Source: Planctomycetota bacterium
GTDB lineage: Bacteria > Planctomycetota > UBA1135
Direction of reading: 5' to 3'
Length of the DNA stretch: 64,000 nt
Assembly: GCA_024275135.1 (NCBI GenBank)
Contig: JAJRZS010000018.1
Coordinates: 1-64,000, forward strand
Shown here: piece after piece, positions 16,094 to 26,304 of the stretch
Layout of the letters: each line of letters starts with the position of its first letter
Numbering within the stretch: the stretch's first letter is position 1
Notes under the pieces: model-generated
Database searches by the model: none
Seen by the model: only the letters and a program-made list of their open reading frames with translations
What the model was told of the DNA's origin: nothing
Translations under genes and position numbers: made by a program

Positions 16094-18652
16094 ATGCCCA
16101 TGCTCTTCCAACGCCTGCGTCCAATTTGGCATTACCTCGTCGACTTCAGTTCTCCTGATGACGAGATTGTGCGGCGCATGAGCAAAAACGCCAGCAAAGT
16201 ATTCTTGCTCGTCGGCCCTCCCTTCGCCGCCTTGTGGTTGTGGGTGGGCTTTCCGCCCATGGCCTATGCCATCTTGGGTGGCGAGCTTCTTAGCTTATGG
16301 ATGCTTGGAGCCCTCAACCGCGGCTTTCCTCCCCGACTTGGAGCGTGGATTCTTCTTTTCGACCTTTTTTCAGTCCTCATGTACTCCACAGCGCTTTGCG
16401 GCGTGGCTATGGCCGGTACCGCATGGTTTCTAACCCTGCCACTCATGGCCTGCCTGTTGCTTGGATTCCGCTCCTCCCTGTCGTGGGGAGCCATTGTTTC
16501 GGTCAGCTTGTTAGGTCTGGCCATCTTCCAATCCCTGGGCATCATCACCCCCACACAGCCCAGTGCCGAATTTGCCTTGCCTTTCCACATGAGCCATATT
16601 TTCGGTTCTTTAGGAGCAATCGTTTTCCTTTCCGGAACCTGGGTGGCTTCGCAAAGCGCAGAACAAAGGAAACGATTGTCGGCAGAACAAGGATTGCAAA
16701 CTGCCGTCCAACAAATTCAAGATGGCTTATTCGTGTTAGAACGCGACGCTGGTGTCGACGATTTGCGAAAATTTCATATTGTGTTAGCGAATCAAGCTGG
16801 CCAGAAAATCTTGCAGGATGTCCCTGAGGGCTCCTCCCCCATAGACCTCAACCAATGGTTTGAAGATCTTCCGTCTCACCAGAGGTTGCCAGCCTTAGCC
16901 ATGGAGAGAGGAAAACCTTCCATTGTAAAGCTGCAACACCCGTTTACTGGCCGGCATTACGACATCAAAATTGCCCATTGGGATCGAAAATTAGTCCTGA
17001 CGTTTCACGATATTACCCACCAGGCGGAAGTGGAGAGGCAACTCAAAGAAGCGAGCAAACAGGCCTTTGAAGCGAGTCGTTGTAAGAGCGAGTTTTTAGC
17101 CAATATGAGCCATGAAATCCGCACTCCCATGAATGGGATTTTAGGTATGACCGAACTCGCTCTAGACACCGAACTCAATGCGGAGCAGCGTGAATTTTTA
17201 TCGACTATCCAAACTTGCGCCGACTCCATGCTTGCCCTTCTCAACGACATCCTCGACCTATCACGAATCGAAGCCGGCCGCATGGAATTGGAGGTGCGGG
17301 AATTCCGTATATGGGAGGTTTTGGTAGAAGTTCAGGACAGTCTTTCTGCGCGAGCTACCCTGAAAAAAATTGATTGGAATGCCTATGCCACCGAAGACGT
17401 GCCCACAGCAGTACTAGGCGACCCTACCCGCCTTCGCCAAATTCTCCTTAACCTGGCCGGAAATGCCATCAAATTCACCGACAAAGGCGAGGTTGTGATT
17501 GAAACCCGCCTTATGGAGCGAGTCGATGATATGGCAAAAATAAGATTCGAAGTGCGCGATACGGGATGTGGCATACCGGCTGAAGTTTTGCCTCATCTAT
17601 TTGAAAAATTCACCCAGGCAGACAACTCAACAACGCGAACCCATGGAGGCTCGGGTTTGGGCTTAGCCATTACTCGGGAGATCGTTGCACTCATGGGCGG
17701 GAGCTTGGGCGCTCTCAGCACCGAGGGCGAGGGTTCCACTTTCTGGTGCGAGATTGATTTCCCCATTGCCCAAACGCTGATGCCACCTGTCGGTACATCC
17801 GAACTTCTAGTTGGGCGCCGCATCCTTCTGGTGGATGATATTGACACCAATCTTCGCGTCATTTCAGGCCAAGTGCGACGCATGGGTTGCCGCTATGAGA
17901 CAGCACGCAATGCGCAAGAAGCCTTGGCTCGACTAGAGCATGCGAGGACCAACGAAGATCCTTTTTCGGTCATGATCTGCGACCACTTGATGCCTGGGCA
18001 AACGGGGCTTCAATTGGCAACAGAAATCCGCCGTGATTCACGCTTTGATGGTCTGCTCATGTTGTTGATGAGTTCCAGTTCAGCAAAGGGAGATTGTTCT
18101 CTGGCTAGAACTGCCGGATTTGTAGGCCACTTAACCAAACCTGTGAAGTATCCAGCTTTGAAAAAAGAGCTGATGAGGATTCTTGGAGAGCAAGAACCGC
18201 TTCCCTCGACGCCAAGTTTCGAACCAGCCCAAAGCCAGGAGGACAAGCTACCGTTCCCTACCCAAGCTGCGGCAAAGATCTTGCTTGCCGAAGACAATTC
18301 GGTCAACAGAAAGCTTGCAGAGAGAATCTTAATCAAGGCAGGCTATGAGGTGGAATCGGCAGAAGACGGGCTTGAGGCGCTCAAAATGGTGGAAGAAGGT
18401 GATTACGACTTAATCCTCATGGATTGCCAAATGCCAGAAATGGATGGTTACGAAGCAACGCAGCGTATCCGCGCTTTAGGAGGAAAAGCCACTATGCTGC
18501 CCATTATCGCGTTAACAGCCAACGCCATGGTCGGTGACCGTGAAAAATGTTTGGCCGCTGGCATGGATGACTATATTTCCAAACCGCTTAAACGCACCGC
18601 TTTTTTGGCTATGGTGGAAAAATGGCTGCAGAGAGCGCAAAAATTTAACTAG
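16094..18652 (+). CDS. Membrane-bound hybrid sensor histidine kinase with two receiver domains
   Basis: An 852-residue kinase. Residues 35-205 hold about six hydrophobic membrane segments. A PAS-like region follows (about 205-320, [12 protein letters not shown]...). The HisKA domain has phospho-acceptor His340 ([15 protein letters not shown]), and the ATPase domain has [18 protein letters not shown] and GGSGLGLAI boxes. Two receivers follow: the first with acceptor Asp630 (DHLMPGQTG) and the second with Asp777 ([10 protein letters not shown]). Both retain the conserved Lys (KPVK, KPLK). There is no HPt domain and no cognate response regulator gene beside it, so the phosphorelay partner is elsewhere. 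It is divergent from selD. The signal it senses cannot be deduced. Confidence 0.92.
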   Translation: MPMLFQRLRPIWHYLVDFSSPDDEIVRRMSKNASKVFLLVGPPFAALWLWVGFPPMAYAILGGELLSLWMLGALNRGFPPRLGAWILLFDLFSVLMYSTALCGVAMAGTAWFLTLPLMACLLLGFRSSLSWGAIVSVSLLGLAIFQSLGIITPTQPSAEFALPFHMSHIFGSLGAIVFLSGTWVASQSAEQRKRLSAEQGLQTAVQQIQDGLFVLERDAGVDDLRKFHIVLANQAGQKILQDVPEGSSPIDLNQWFEDLPSHQRLPALAMERGKPSIVKLQHPFTGRHYDIKIAHWDRKLVLTFHDITHQAEVERQLKEASKQAFEASRCKSEFLANMSHEIRTPMNGILGMTELALDTELNAEQREFLSTIQTCADSMLALLNDILDLSRIEAGRMELEVREFRIWEVLVEVQDSLSARATLKKIDWNAYATEDVPTAVLGDPTRLRQILLNLAGNAIKFTDKGEVVIETRLMERVDDMAKIRFEVRDTGCGIPAEVLPHLFEKFTQADNSTTRTHGGSGLGLAITREIVALMGGSLGALSTEGEGSTFWCEIDFPIAQTLMPPVGTSELLVGRRILLVDDIDTNLRVISGQVRRMGCRYETARNAQEALARLEHARTNEDPFSVMICDHLMPGQTGLQLATEIRRDSRFDGLLMLLMSSSSAKGDCSLARTAGFVGHLTKPVKYPALKKELMRILGEQEPLPSTPSFEPAQSQEDKLPFPTQAAAKILLAEDNSVNRKLAERILIKAGYEVESAEDGLEALKMVEEGDYDLILMDCQMPEMDGYEATQRIRALGGKATMLPIIALTANAMVGDREKCLAAGMDDYISKPLKRTAFLAMVEKWLQRAQKFN

Positions 18653-18674
18653 CCCTCCTTTGTTAAGCTAGAAC

Positions 18675-19955
18675 ATGCGGCTACTGCTCATCGTCCTGTT
18701 CGGATTTGTAGGCTCAGGCTCTCTCCTTGCCCGTGCTTCTTTTCAAATTCCAAGCAAAAAGGAACAAAAAGCTCTGCTCCAAGAGTTTTTGCAGCTCGAC
18801 GCCAAAACGGAAACAGGCTTTCAGCGGCAACTCCAGATTATCGAGCGCCTGGATCAAATCCCACTCTCCCGCCCCAGTGAGGTGAAAGCCTGGAAGAAAA
18901 CCATCGCCAAGGAGCAGCAAAAATCAGGACCTAAGCTGGAGAAGAAGAAGGGAACCTATTTTCAATGGGAAGAGCAACGCCGAGGCCTTTTCATCATTGA
19001 CGGCGACATAAAAAAACCAAAAGGACTTTTACTTGGTATGCATGGCGGCGGTGTCGGCTCCGGCGATGCTCGAACCAGCGCTTCTGCTTACTCGAGTGCT
19101 GCGAGAAAACTGGGCTGGGTGGCTATTTTTCCGGAAGTTCTGGAAAAGACTGAGCGCGGATGGACCGACTCCGGCACCGAAGAGTGGGTTATGGATTTGG
19201 TTGATGCCGCTCTGCGCACCTGGAAAATCGACCCGAATTCCGTCTACTTTTCAGGCCACTCCATGGGCGGCTATGGCACCTGGACATTGGGAGGCCACCA
19301 CGCGGACCGTGTTGCCGCTCTGGCCCCTTCAGCTGGCGCCCCAACCCCAATCTATGGCCCCAGTGGCAAGATTGAGGCCATCGATTCCGGTGTCGTTCCC
19401 AACCTGCGCAATGTCCCCATGGTGGTCTATCAAAGCTTGGATGATCCACGAGTCCCCCCGGATGCAAACCAAGCGGCCGTAGCCCGCATCAAAAAAATGA
19501 AGGAACGCTACGGTGGTTTTGACAACTTCCAATATTGGGAAGTCAACGGGCGGCAACACGATCTTCCACCTGGGGGGACGCTGGCCTTGCTGGAGAAAAT
19601 CTCAACCTTCCACAGGAATCCCATGCCACAACACTTGGTATGGGAGCCGTCCCTACCATGGAAGCACCAGTTTTACTGGCTGTGGTGGGAGAAGCCGCAA
19701 TTGCGGCGCCCCTTAGAAGCTGAGTTTTCTGCCGACACCAACACCTTTTCTCTGCAATCCCATTACGACATCAGCTCCTTACAGATTTTGCTTGACGGCA
19801 GAATGGTTGCCATGGATCGGGAAGTGGTGGTGTTGGTCAATGGCAAGGAAACGAACCGCCAATTCCCACAACCAACCTTAGGCACATTAGTGCTTACCAG
19901 CATTCATCCAGATCCCGACCTCCAATTTGTCGCCCGCATCAACGTGATTCCTTAG
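18675..19955 (+). CDS. Secreted alpha/beta-hydrolase (esterase/prolyl oligopeptidase-like)
   Basis: A 426-residue exported hydrolase with a signal peptide (MRLLLIVLFGFVGSGSLLARA) and a charged, probably helical segment over residues 25-95. The hydrolase core contains an oxyanion-hole motif GMHGGGVGSG, the nucleophile Ser196 in GHSMGGYG, an acid at D256/D257 (SLDDPRVPP) and His295 (GRQHDLPP). The arrangement resembles PHB depolymerase and feruloyl esterase-like enzymes found in Planctomycetes. A C-terminal region of about 100 residues may be an extra beta domain. The true substrate is unknown. It starts 22 bases after the kinase gene, so it may be co-transcribed. The 3' end overlaps czcA convergently by 17 bases. 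Confidence 0.82.
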   Translation: MRLLLIVLFGFVGSGSLLARASFQIPSKKEQKALLQEFLQLDAKTETGFQRQLQIIERLDQIPLSRPSEVKAWKKTIAKEQQKSGPKLEKKKGTYFQWEEQRRGLFIIDGDIKKPKGLLLGMHGGGVGSGDARTSASAYSSAARKLGWVAIFPEVLEKTERGWTDSGTEEWVMDLVDAALRTWKIDPNSVYFSGHSMGGYGTWTLGGHHADRVAALAPSAGAPTPIYGPSGKIEAIDSGVVPNLRNVPMVVYQSLDDPRVPPDANQAAVARIKKMKERYGGFDNFQYWEVNGRQHDLPPGGTLALLEKISTFHRNPMPQHLVWEPSLPWKHQFYWLWWEKPQLRRPLEAEFSADTNTFSLQSHYDISSLQILLDGRMVAMDREVVVLVNGKETNRQFPQPTLGTLVLTSIHPDPDLQFVARINVIP

Positions 19956-22900
19956 GTTTGCGATCAAACCATGGATACATGGTTGGCAAGACAAAGAGAG
20001 TGAGTAGTGTGGAGGTAAACAACCCACCAATCACCACGGTTGCCAATGGTCGCTGCACCTCGCCTCCAGCAGACGTAGCAAGAGCCATAGGCACAAAACC
20101 CAAAGCCGCAACCATAGCAGTCATCAATACCGGCCTTAATCGAGTCAGGGCTGCAGTTTGCGCTGCTTCCAAAGGGGCCATTCCTTGCTCACGCTTTTGC
20201 ACGATATAAGAAACCAACACCACTCCATTCAACACGGCCACTCCAAACAAGGCGATGAAGCCGACTCCTGCCGAAATGGAGAACGGATAGCCGCGAAGAA
20301 CCAGAGCCAAGATTCCACCCGTAGTCGCAAGTGGCACATTGAGAAAAATCAAGGCGCCCAGCCTGGCGGATTGAAAGGTGGAATACAACAGCACAAAAAT
20401 AAGCAACAAGGCCAGGGGCACGAGCAGCGACAATCGCGCGGAAGCGGCCTGTAGGTTTTCAAACTGACCACCCCACTCCAAAAACCAACCTGGCGGCAAA
20501 TCAACCTCCTGCTCCACCTTGGCTCTTGCCTCCGCCACTGCGGAAGCCAAATCGCGACCGCGCACGTTCGCTTCCACGGTGATTTTCCTTTGTACTTTTT
20601 CCCGACTGATTTGCGCCGGCCCAGTAGCAATCTCAATGTCGGCAACTTGCTCGAGTGGAACCCAAGAAACCGGGCCACCGCCCATATTAGGCAAAGCCAC
20701 TGGCAACTGCCGAATCGCGTGCAAATCGTCACGAAGGGAATCCTCAAATCGCGCCTGAATCACAAAGCGACGCTGCCCCTCAATCACCGTTCCCACCTGC
20801 CGACCACCGACAGTTTCAATGACATCCAAAATGTCCTCCGCGTTCAAGCCCAATCGCGCCATCGCATTCCTCTTCACTTTCACCGACAAAGTCGGCAAAC
20901 CAAGGATTTGTTCGGCTTTGATCTCCTCCATACCGTCTACCGTCTGCACCACCGCCGCCACCTTTGCTGCCACATCACGCATATCGTCCAAGGTGCCACC
21001 GCCAGCATAGATTTGAATGCCTACATCAGAACGAACTCCACTAATTAGTTCAGCGACACGTAACTCAATTGGTTGAGAATAGCTAAACATCACCCCAGGA
21101 AAATGCTCTTGCAACTGAAAATCCAAAGCACTCAGTAGCTCCTCCTTATTGTCAAAGCGCCAGGTTGATGGATCATTCAGCATAATAAAAGAATCGCTGA
21201 TTTCCACGCCCATCGGATCGGTTGCAATCTCCGCCCTCCCCGTTCGTGAGATAATGGTTTTAACCTCAGGGAATTCCATCACCACTTTCTCTACCTCGGT
21301 ACTAATCTCATTGGATGATTCCAGCGAAATGCTGGGCAAGCGCCATACCTGCATGGCGATGGATCCCTCATCCAGGCGAGGCATAAATTCCGCCCCCATG
21401 AAGGGAATAAAACCGAGGCTACCAGCAAAAACCAGGATCGCCACTAAAGCAATGTGCTTGGGATGAAGTAGGGTTTTTTGCATCAACGGCTGATAAAACT
21501 TCTTCGCCACCCGGAACAGCAGGGGATCTTTTTCTCGGACATGCTTGAGGAAAAAAGAAGCCAAAACCGGCATCAAGGTCATCGCACAAAGAAGGGAGCC
21601 GAATAGTGCAAAGACAACCGTCAATGCCATCGGCGTAAACATGCGGCCCTCAATTCCACGCAACCCCAGAATTGGTAGATAGACAATCATGATGATGCCA
21701 ACGGCAAAAACAACGGGACGCGCTACTTCATGACAAGCCTTGCGTACTTTTTCCAAATGCGACGTTTCTCGGTCGTCACGATGCCGGTGCAAATAGCGAA
21801 CGATATTTTCAATCATCACCACGGAGCCATCCACAATCAATCCAAAATCTAATGCCCCCAGAGACATCAGATTACCGGACAGCCCCAATTTCGCCATGGC
21901 AGACAAAGCAATCAGCATGGACAACGGGATTGCAGAGGCTACAATCAAACCACCACGCAAATCTCCGAGCAACAACAAAAGTACCAAGATAACCAGCAAT
22001 CCACCTTCTGTTAGGTTTTTGACCACGGTATGAATCGTGCGATCAACCAGCTCTGTGCGGTTATAGAAAGTATCAATGCTCACTCCCTCGGGCAGAGTCT
22101 TTTCAATTTCCATGAGTTTTTCGTGCACTTGCTCGGAAACCGTTCGGGAATTGGCTCCCATCAACATCATCACAATGCCGACTACAGCCTCACCCCGACC
22201 ATCCCGGGTAACCGCACCCTGGCGCAACATGGGTTGCAACTCAATTTTTCCAAGTTGTTGCAAATAGACTGGAGTGCCGCGCTCGTCTTTGGCTACCACG
22301 ACTTGCGCTAAATCCTCAAGGTTATCAATCAATCCTTCCCCGCGGACCAAATATTGCTCGTCCGCGTGCACGAGATATCCACCTCCTACACTGCGATTGT
22401 TTTTTTCAATCGCAGTAAAGACCTGACTCAATGGGATTCCATAAGAGCGCAATTTCTTGGGGTCGACGCTCACCTGATAAGTTTTCAACTCACCACCAAA
22501 GGCATTAACTTCGACCACACCATCCACAGAGCGGAGTTGGTAATTCACCACCCAATCCAGTAGGGTGCGCAACTCCATCGGAGTATGTCGATCGCTGCGC
22601 AGTTCAAATTGATAGATTTCACCAAGACCGGTTGAGATTGGCCCCATCTCTGGTTCCCCATAGCCCTCCGGAATCGCCGAGCGAGCATCGATTAGCCGCT
22701 CCCCCACCAATTGACGCGCCCAATAAATATCCGTGCCATCTTCGAAGACGACGGTCACCACGGAAAGACCGAATTTGGAAACCGAACGTATTTCATCCAC
22801 CTTCGGCAAGCCACTCATTGCCGACTCCACAGGAAAGGTGATGAAGGATTCCACCTCTTGGGGTGCAAGTCCTGGGCTATTGGTAAGCACCTGAACTTGC

Positions 22901-23031
22901 ACATTGGTCACGTCAGGAACCGCATCGATGGGCAGCTCGCGCATGGATTGAATGCCTATGGCAATCACCAACACCCACAAAACCAAAATCAGGAAGCGGT
23001 TATTCAGGGAAAAATCTATGATGCGATTCAT
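19939..23031 (-). CDS. CzcA-family heavy-metal efflux RND pump
   Basis: A 1030-residue inner-membrane RND transporter of the heavy-metal efflux (HME) branch. It has the usual N-terminal helix, a periplasmic domain beginning PIDAVPDVTNVQVQVLT, and a second half starting around residue 520. The HME proton-relay signature in TM4 is present as DFGLIVDGSVVMIEN at residues 395-409. The start ATG 23031 has a GGGGGG ribosome site; an ATG at 23064 lies inside the upstream gene. Together with the adaptor and outer-membrane protein encoded upstream it should export divalent or monovalent metal ions. Which metal is not evident. Confidence 0.93.
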   Translation of the reverse strand: MNRIIDFSLNNRFLILVLWVLVIAIGIQSMRELPIDAVPDVTNVQVQVLTNSPGLAPQEVESFITFPVESAMSGLPKVDEIRSVSKFGLSVVTVVFEDGTDIYWARQLVGERLIDARSAIPEGYGEPEMGPISTGLGEIYQFELRSDRHTPMELRTLLDWVVNYQLRSVDGVVEVNAFGGELKTYQVSVDPKKLRSYGIPLSQVFTAIEKNNRSVGGGYLVHADEQYLVRGEGLIDNLEDLAQVVVAKDERGTPVYLQQLGKIELQPMLRQGAVTRDGRGEAVVGIVMMLMGANSRTVSEQVHEKLMEIEKTLPEGVSIDTFYNRTELVDRTIHTVVKNLTEGGLLVILVLLLLLGDLRGGLIVASAIPLSMLIALSAMAKLGLSGNLMSLGALDFGLIVDGSVVMIENIVRYLHRHRDDRETSHLEKVRKACHEVARPVVFAVGIIMIVYLPILGLRGIEGRMFTPMALTVVFALFGSLLCAMTLMPVLASFFLKHVREKDPLLFRVAKKFYQPLMQKTLLHPKHIALVAILVFAGSLGFIPFMGAEFMPRLDEGSIAMQVWRLPSISLESSNEISTEVEKVVMEFPEVKTIISRTGRAEIATDPMGVEISDSFIMLNDPSTWRFDNKEELLSALDFQLQEHFPGVMFSYSQPIELRVAELISGVRSDVGIQIYAGGGTLDDMRDVAAKVAAVVQTVDGMEEIKAEQILGLPTLSVKVKRNAMARLGLNAEDILDVIETVGGRQVGTVIEGQRRFVIQARFEDSLRDDLHAIRQLPVALPNMGGGPVSWVPLEQVADIEIATGPAQISREKVQRKITVEANVRGRDLASAVAEARAKVEQEVDLPPGWFLEWGGQFENLQAASARLSLLVPLALLLIFVLLYSTFQSARLGALIFLNVPLATTGGILALVLRGYPFSISAGVGFIALFGVAVLNGVVLVSYIVQKREQGMAPLEAAQTAALTRLRPVLMTAMVAALGFVPMALATSAGGEVQRPLATVVIGGLFTSTLLTLFVLPTMYPWFDRKPKESR

Positions 23032-23044
23032 CTTCAATCCCCCC

Positions 23045-24436
23045 TTAGTGACTATGTCCGCCACCGAGTTCGCCTTTGCGCAAAGCCGACTTCAGATGAA
23101 AGGTACCTGCGACAACAACTTCTTCGCCGACATCCAACCCTTGCAAAACCTCTACAAGCTCCCCTGCCGGTGGTCCTATTTCGATTTTGCGTTGCTCGAA
23201 CACGCCGTCTGCAATCCGCACAAAAGCATAATTTCCATCTGCTTCGTGAACGACGGCACTTTCTGGAATTGTTCGCTCCGCCCAAAAGGAGTCAACCACC
23301 AACTCCATGGTGCCAAACATCCCTGGGCGAATTGGGTCGGGTTCTGGCCAATTCTCTAGGTGAGGGTTCGGCAATTCCAATCGCACCCCTAGCGATCGGC
23401 TCTCAGCGTCAATCTCATATCCAAGCAATGTAACTTTGCCAGCAAACTTTCTTCCGGGGAAAGCATCCAAAAAAATCCAGCCCTCTTGCCCAGTGCGAAT
23501 AGCCTGCAGCTGCTCCTCAAAAACCGAACCCAAAACCCAAACTTGCGACAAATCTTCAAGGGTGTAAAGCTTGGTTGTACCATCAACGAACTCACCCACA
23601 GTGATATGGCGACCGGAAACAACACCATCCCGCGGGGCACGGATTTCGTAGCTGCCGTTGAGCAAAGGGTTGGAGGGTAGCAGGTTTTCTAAATCACTTT
23701 TTCCAACACCAAGCGCCCAAAGCAGGCTTTGGGCAGCTTTGAGGTCGATTTCTCTTTCTTGGAGTAGCACCTGCAGAGCAAGGATTCTGGAATCACGCTC
23801 CGTGCGCAACTCCGTTAACTCTCTCTCTTTCTTCAACTGCGATTGTGACAGTGCTTTCTCAGCTTCGAGCAAAGGGCGAATGGTGGACACAGCCTGTTCT
23901 TGAAGTTCTTGCTCACGATTTTTTATTTTCTCATGAACCTCCACCTCGCCTTGCAGCATCGTCTCCGCAGCTTGCAATCGACGCGCAAAAAGCTCCTCTT
24001 CCTTAGCCAAAGTTCGAATAGCAGCATCTTTAAGTGCCTGGGCGCGCACATATTCTGTGACCGCTCGACCTAAATCCATGGAATCAATCACGCAGAGTAA
24101 ATCCCCTTGACGCACTCGGTCGCCTAGATGCTTGTGGATTGATCGCACTAACCCAGCAGCTTTAGGATTGATATGGGTCAGGGCATCCGCATCGGCAACC
24201 ACGACTGCTGGCAAACGAATCGTGCGCTGAATTTGGCCCTTTTGCACAGCTTGAACGGTAACACCAGCAGCCTGCATCTGCGCCTCATCAAGCACAACCT
24301 GCTCAATCGCGGGGCTGTGGTCAGCATGTTCATCAGGCACATCTTCATGCTCGGTAGCGCCTTGGCTACCACAGCTGAAAGTAGTCAACCCAAAAAGAAT
24401 GAGCAAAAAGAATGAGGTTAGTCGGATGGTTTTCAT
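23045..24436 (-). CDS. CzcB-type membrane fusion (adaptor) lipoprotein
   Basis: A 463-residue periplasmic adaptor. The N terminus ends in a lipobox-like TTFSC. It is followed by a His/Asp/Glu-rich stretch (EHEDVPDEHADHSP), and the extreme C terminus is GGGHSH, both plausible metal ligands. Barrel and lipoyl segments flank a long coiled-coil hairpin (about residues 130-240, rich in Glu, Leu and Arg). The ATG overlaps the stop of the outer-membrane gene as ATGA. It links the RND pump to the TolC-like protein. Confidence 0.9.
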   Translation of the reverse strand: MKTIRLTSFFLLILFGLTTFSCGSQGATEHEDVPDEHADHSPAIEQVVLDEAQMQAAGVTVQAVQKGQIQRTIRLPAVVVADADALTHINPKAAGLVRSIHKHLGDRVRQGDLLCVIDSMDLGRAVTEYVRAQALKDAAIRTLAKEEELFARRLQAAETMLQGEVEVHEKIKNREQELQEQAVSTIRPLLEAEKALSQSQLKKERELTELRTERDSRILALQVLLQEREIDLKAAQSLLWALGVGKSDLENLLPSNPLLNGSYEIRAPRDGVVSGRHITVGEFVDGTTKLYTLEDLSQVWVLGSVFEEQLQAIRTGQEGWIFLDAFPGRKFAGKVTLLGYEIDAESRSLGVRLELPNPHLENWPEPDPIRPGMFGTMELVVDSFWAERTIPESAVVHEADGNYAFVRIADGVFEQRKIEIGPPAGELVEVLQGLDVGEEVVVAGTFHLKSALRKGELGGGHSH

Positions 24437-25815
24437 GGCCGAGGATGAATGGAAGTTGTACTTGCGGACGAGAAAAGGTCGCCAAAACCTTCAACAAAAA
24501 GAGTTCCACTGGAAGCGAGCAGACGCCAACGGCACTTTTGCCATCTGCGCATGGCTTCTGCCGAACGTGTTTGCGCAGCGACAAAATTCCTTTGCGCAGC
24601 AAGGATTTCAAGTAAAGTTACTTCTCCGGCAGCAAAGGAACTTTGCGCCAACTGCAAACTTTGCTCCGCATTTGGCAGCATAAAATCTTGATAAAACGAA
24701 ACTTGCTGCTCTGCCTTCTTGCATTGTTGCCATTGCAAATGCAGTTCGGCTCGCAACTCGTGCAACAAGTTCTGCAACTCCAAGCGAGCTGCATCTCTTC
24801 GCAACCGCGCTGTTTGAATTGCCGGTTGATTCCAGGAGTTGAACAGCTCCGGAACGACCTGCCACAAAGTACCGATGGTAAGCTCTGGAAACTGATGTTG
24901 GATTTCAATCCGCAGCTCTTGCTCGCGCTGTTCATACACCGCCTGCATCGCCGCAACATCGGGGCGCTTGGCCATGGCCGCTGTTACCAAACCTTCTAAA
25001 TCAGGCAAGGAAGAGTTAGCTGCATCCCGAGGCGGCAGCAACAGAATGGTTTCCGGTGGCAGGCCAAGCAAAAAATTCCAATGCTGGCGGGCAGCCATAA
25101 GCCGCTCATCGTATTCCCACTGTCTGGCCTTATAGCTCCACAAATCACCTTCCGCCAAGTTCTTTTGCAGAGCCGTTGCCGCCCCAGCCACCAAAGCACG
25201 CGAAAAATAATCACGGGTCGCGCGTGCCACCTTCAATAAAGCGTGGTTTTGCTCTACCAGGGCTTTTGCCGCACGCACATCCTCTATCGCCAAGGCCACG
25301 GCTTCGGCTAACTTCCACTCGGCATACAGCAGCCGCAAGCGCGTCTCTTCCACATGCCAAGCTGCTTTCTCCTTTTGCGCCGCGCGCTCGCCAATTCGGG
25401 GAAGCCGCAAAGAAAGCCCAAATCCCGACCAAGCGTCCACAGCCGCAGAGCGGCCTTCCAGCCCCTGGGCAGCAAGTACATCCGCACCATCCCAACTCAA
25501 CTCGGGGTTAGGCAGCAGACCTGCCGCCTCCATCAAGGAGGTCGCGATTCCTAATTGCTTCCGTTTGGCCTGCAAGGAGGGATTGTGCTCCAGGGCAAAT
25601 TGCACATAAGCCAGCAAAGTGGGCCCCTCCTCGGACTCTTCCATCGCCCCAAGTTGATCTGAAAAGTGAATTTCTTCCAGACCTTGAAGGAGTTGGGGCA
25701 AGGCCACTGGTGCCGGCTGGTAGCTGGCACAACTTAGGGCAGACAGGCAGGCAAAAACCTTGCCTAAGGACAGACATGTTTTCGTGGGCTCGGCACGAAG
25801 GAAAGAAGGAGCCAT
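24433..25815 (-). CDS. CzcC/TolC-family outer-membrane efflux protein
   Basis: A 460-residue protein with two TolC-type repeats of long helices (for example ALEHNPSLQAKRKQLGIATSLMEAAGLLPNPELSW and the matching AMAKRPDVAAMQAVYEQREQELRIE). A signal region near residues 15-32 ends with LSCASYQPAP, so lipid attachment is possible. It is the first core gene of the CzcCBA export system, coupled to the adaptor gene by a 4-base overlap. Confidence 0.88.
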   Translation of the reverse strand: MAPSFLRAEPTKTCLSLGKVFACLSALSCASYQPAPVALPQLLQGLEEIHFSDQLGAMEESEEGPTLLAYVQFALEHNPSLQAKRKQLGIATSLMEAAGLLPNPELSWDGADVLAAQGLEGRSAAVDAWSGFGLSLRLPRIGERAAQKEKAAWHVEETRLRLLYAEWKLAEAVALAIEDVRAAKALVEQNHALLKVARATRDYFSRALVAGAATALQKNLAEGDLWSYKARQWEYDERLMAARQHWNFLLGLPPETILLLPPRDAANSSLPDLEGLVTAAMAKRPDVAAMQAVYEQREQELRIEIQHQFPELTIGTLWQVVPELFNSWNQPAIQTARLRRDAARLELQNLLHELRAELHLQWQQCKKAEQQVSFYQDFMLPNAEQSLQLAQSSFAAGEVTLLEILAAQRNFVAAQTRSAEAMRRWQKCRWRLLASSGTLFVEGFGDLFSSASTTSIHPRP

Positions 25816-25911
25816 GGGTACACCTCACAATGTTGGTCTTGCATGGCCGGAAAAGCCATGCCAGGAAAACCGGAGCTTGCGCTCCGCACAAAACACAACA
25901 CGGGAGTACCC

Positions 25912-26304
25912 TTAGCAGAGCATCTGCACGCAACTCAAGCGCCCAGCCAAGGGCAAGCACGGGCGCGCAAAGGAAATCATGGGAGAGGAATCGCTCCCCT
26001 CGGTGAGCCCACTCAGGGGCAATCTTTCTGTCACGAGGATGGCGACAAAAACCGGAATGCTGATTTTGTTGGGCAAAAAGGAATCTTGCCAAAGACGAAT
26101 ATCGGAGCAGGAACTACAACCGGAATCATCTTCGCCAGCCGGTTGGGCACCGTCGGCACAACAGCCACCCGCCACCAATTCCACTTGCACATGGCCTGCA
26201 GGCCCCACACACAAAAACACATCGCGCCCCAAACCCGTCAGCAAAAGCTGGGGCAACAGGGCGAGCAAAATCGCCAAGCTGGGGGCGCACTTAGAGAAGG
26301 CCAT
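25912..26304 (-). CDS. Small exported Cys-rich protein upstream of the metal efflux genes
   Basis: About 130 residues. The first 24 (MAFSKCAPSLAILLALLPQL...) form a signal peptide. The mature part has DVFLCVGPAGHVQVEL followed by Cys48, Cys49, Cys63 and Cys66 (GCSSCSDIRL), a spacing suggesting metal binding. I believe similar small proteins with an L-C-V-x-x-D/A-G-H motif accompany Czc operons in several phyla, but I cannot name a family. ATG 26304 overlaps the selA end by 14 bases; ATG 26313 is an alternative. It is separated from the TolC-like gene by 96 bases in which nothing is recognisable. A role as periplasmic metal chaperone or sensor is inference. Confidence 0.65.
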   Translation of the reverse strand: MAFSKCAPSLAILLALLPQLLLTGLGRDVFLCVGPAGHVQVELVAGGCCADGAQPAGEDDSGCSSCSDIRLWQDSFLPNKISIPVFVAILVTERLPLSGLTEGSDSSPMISFARPCLPLAGRLSCVQMLC

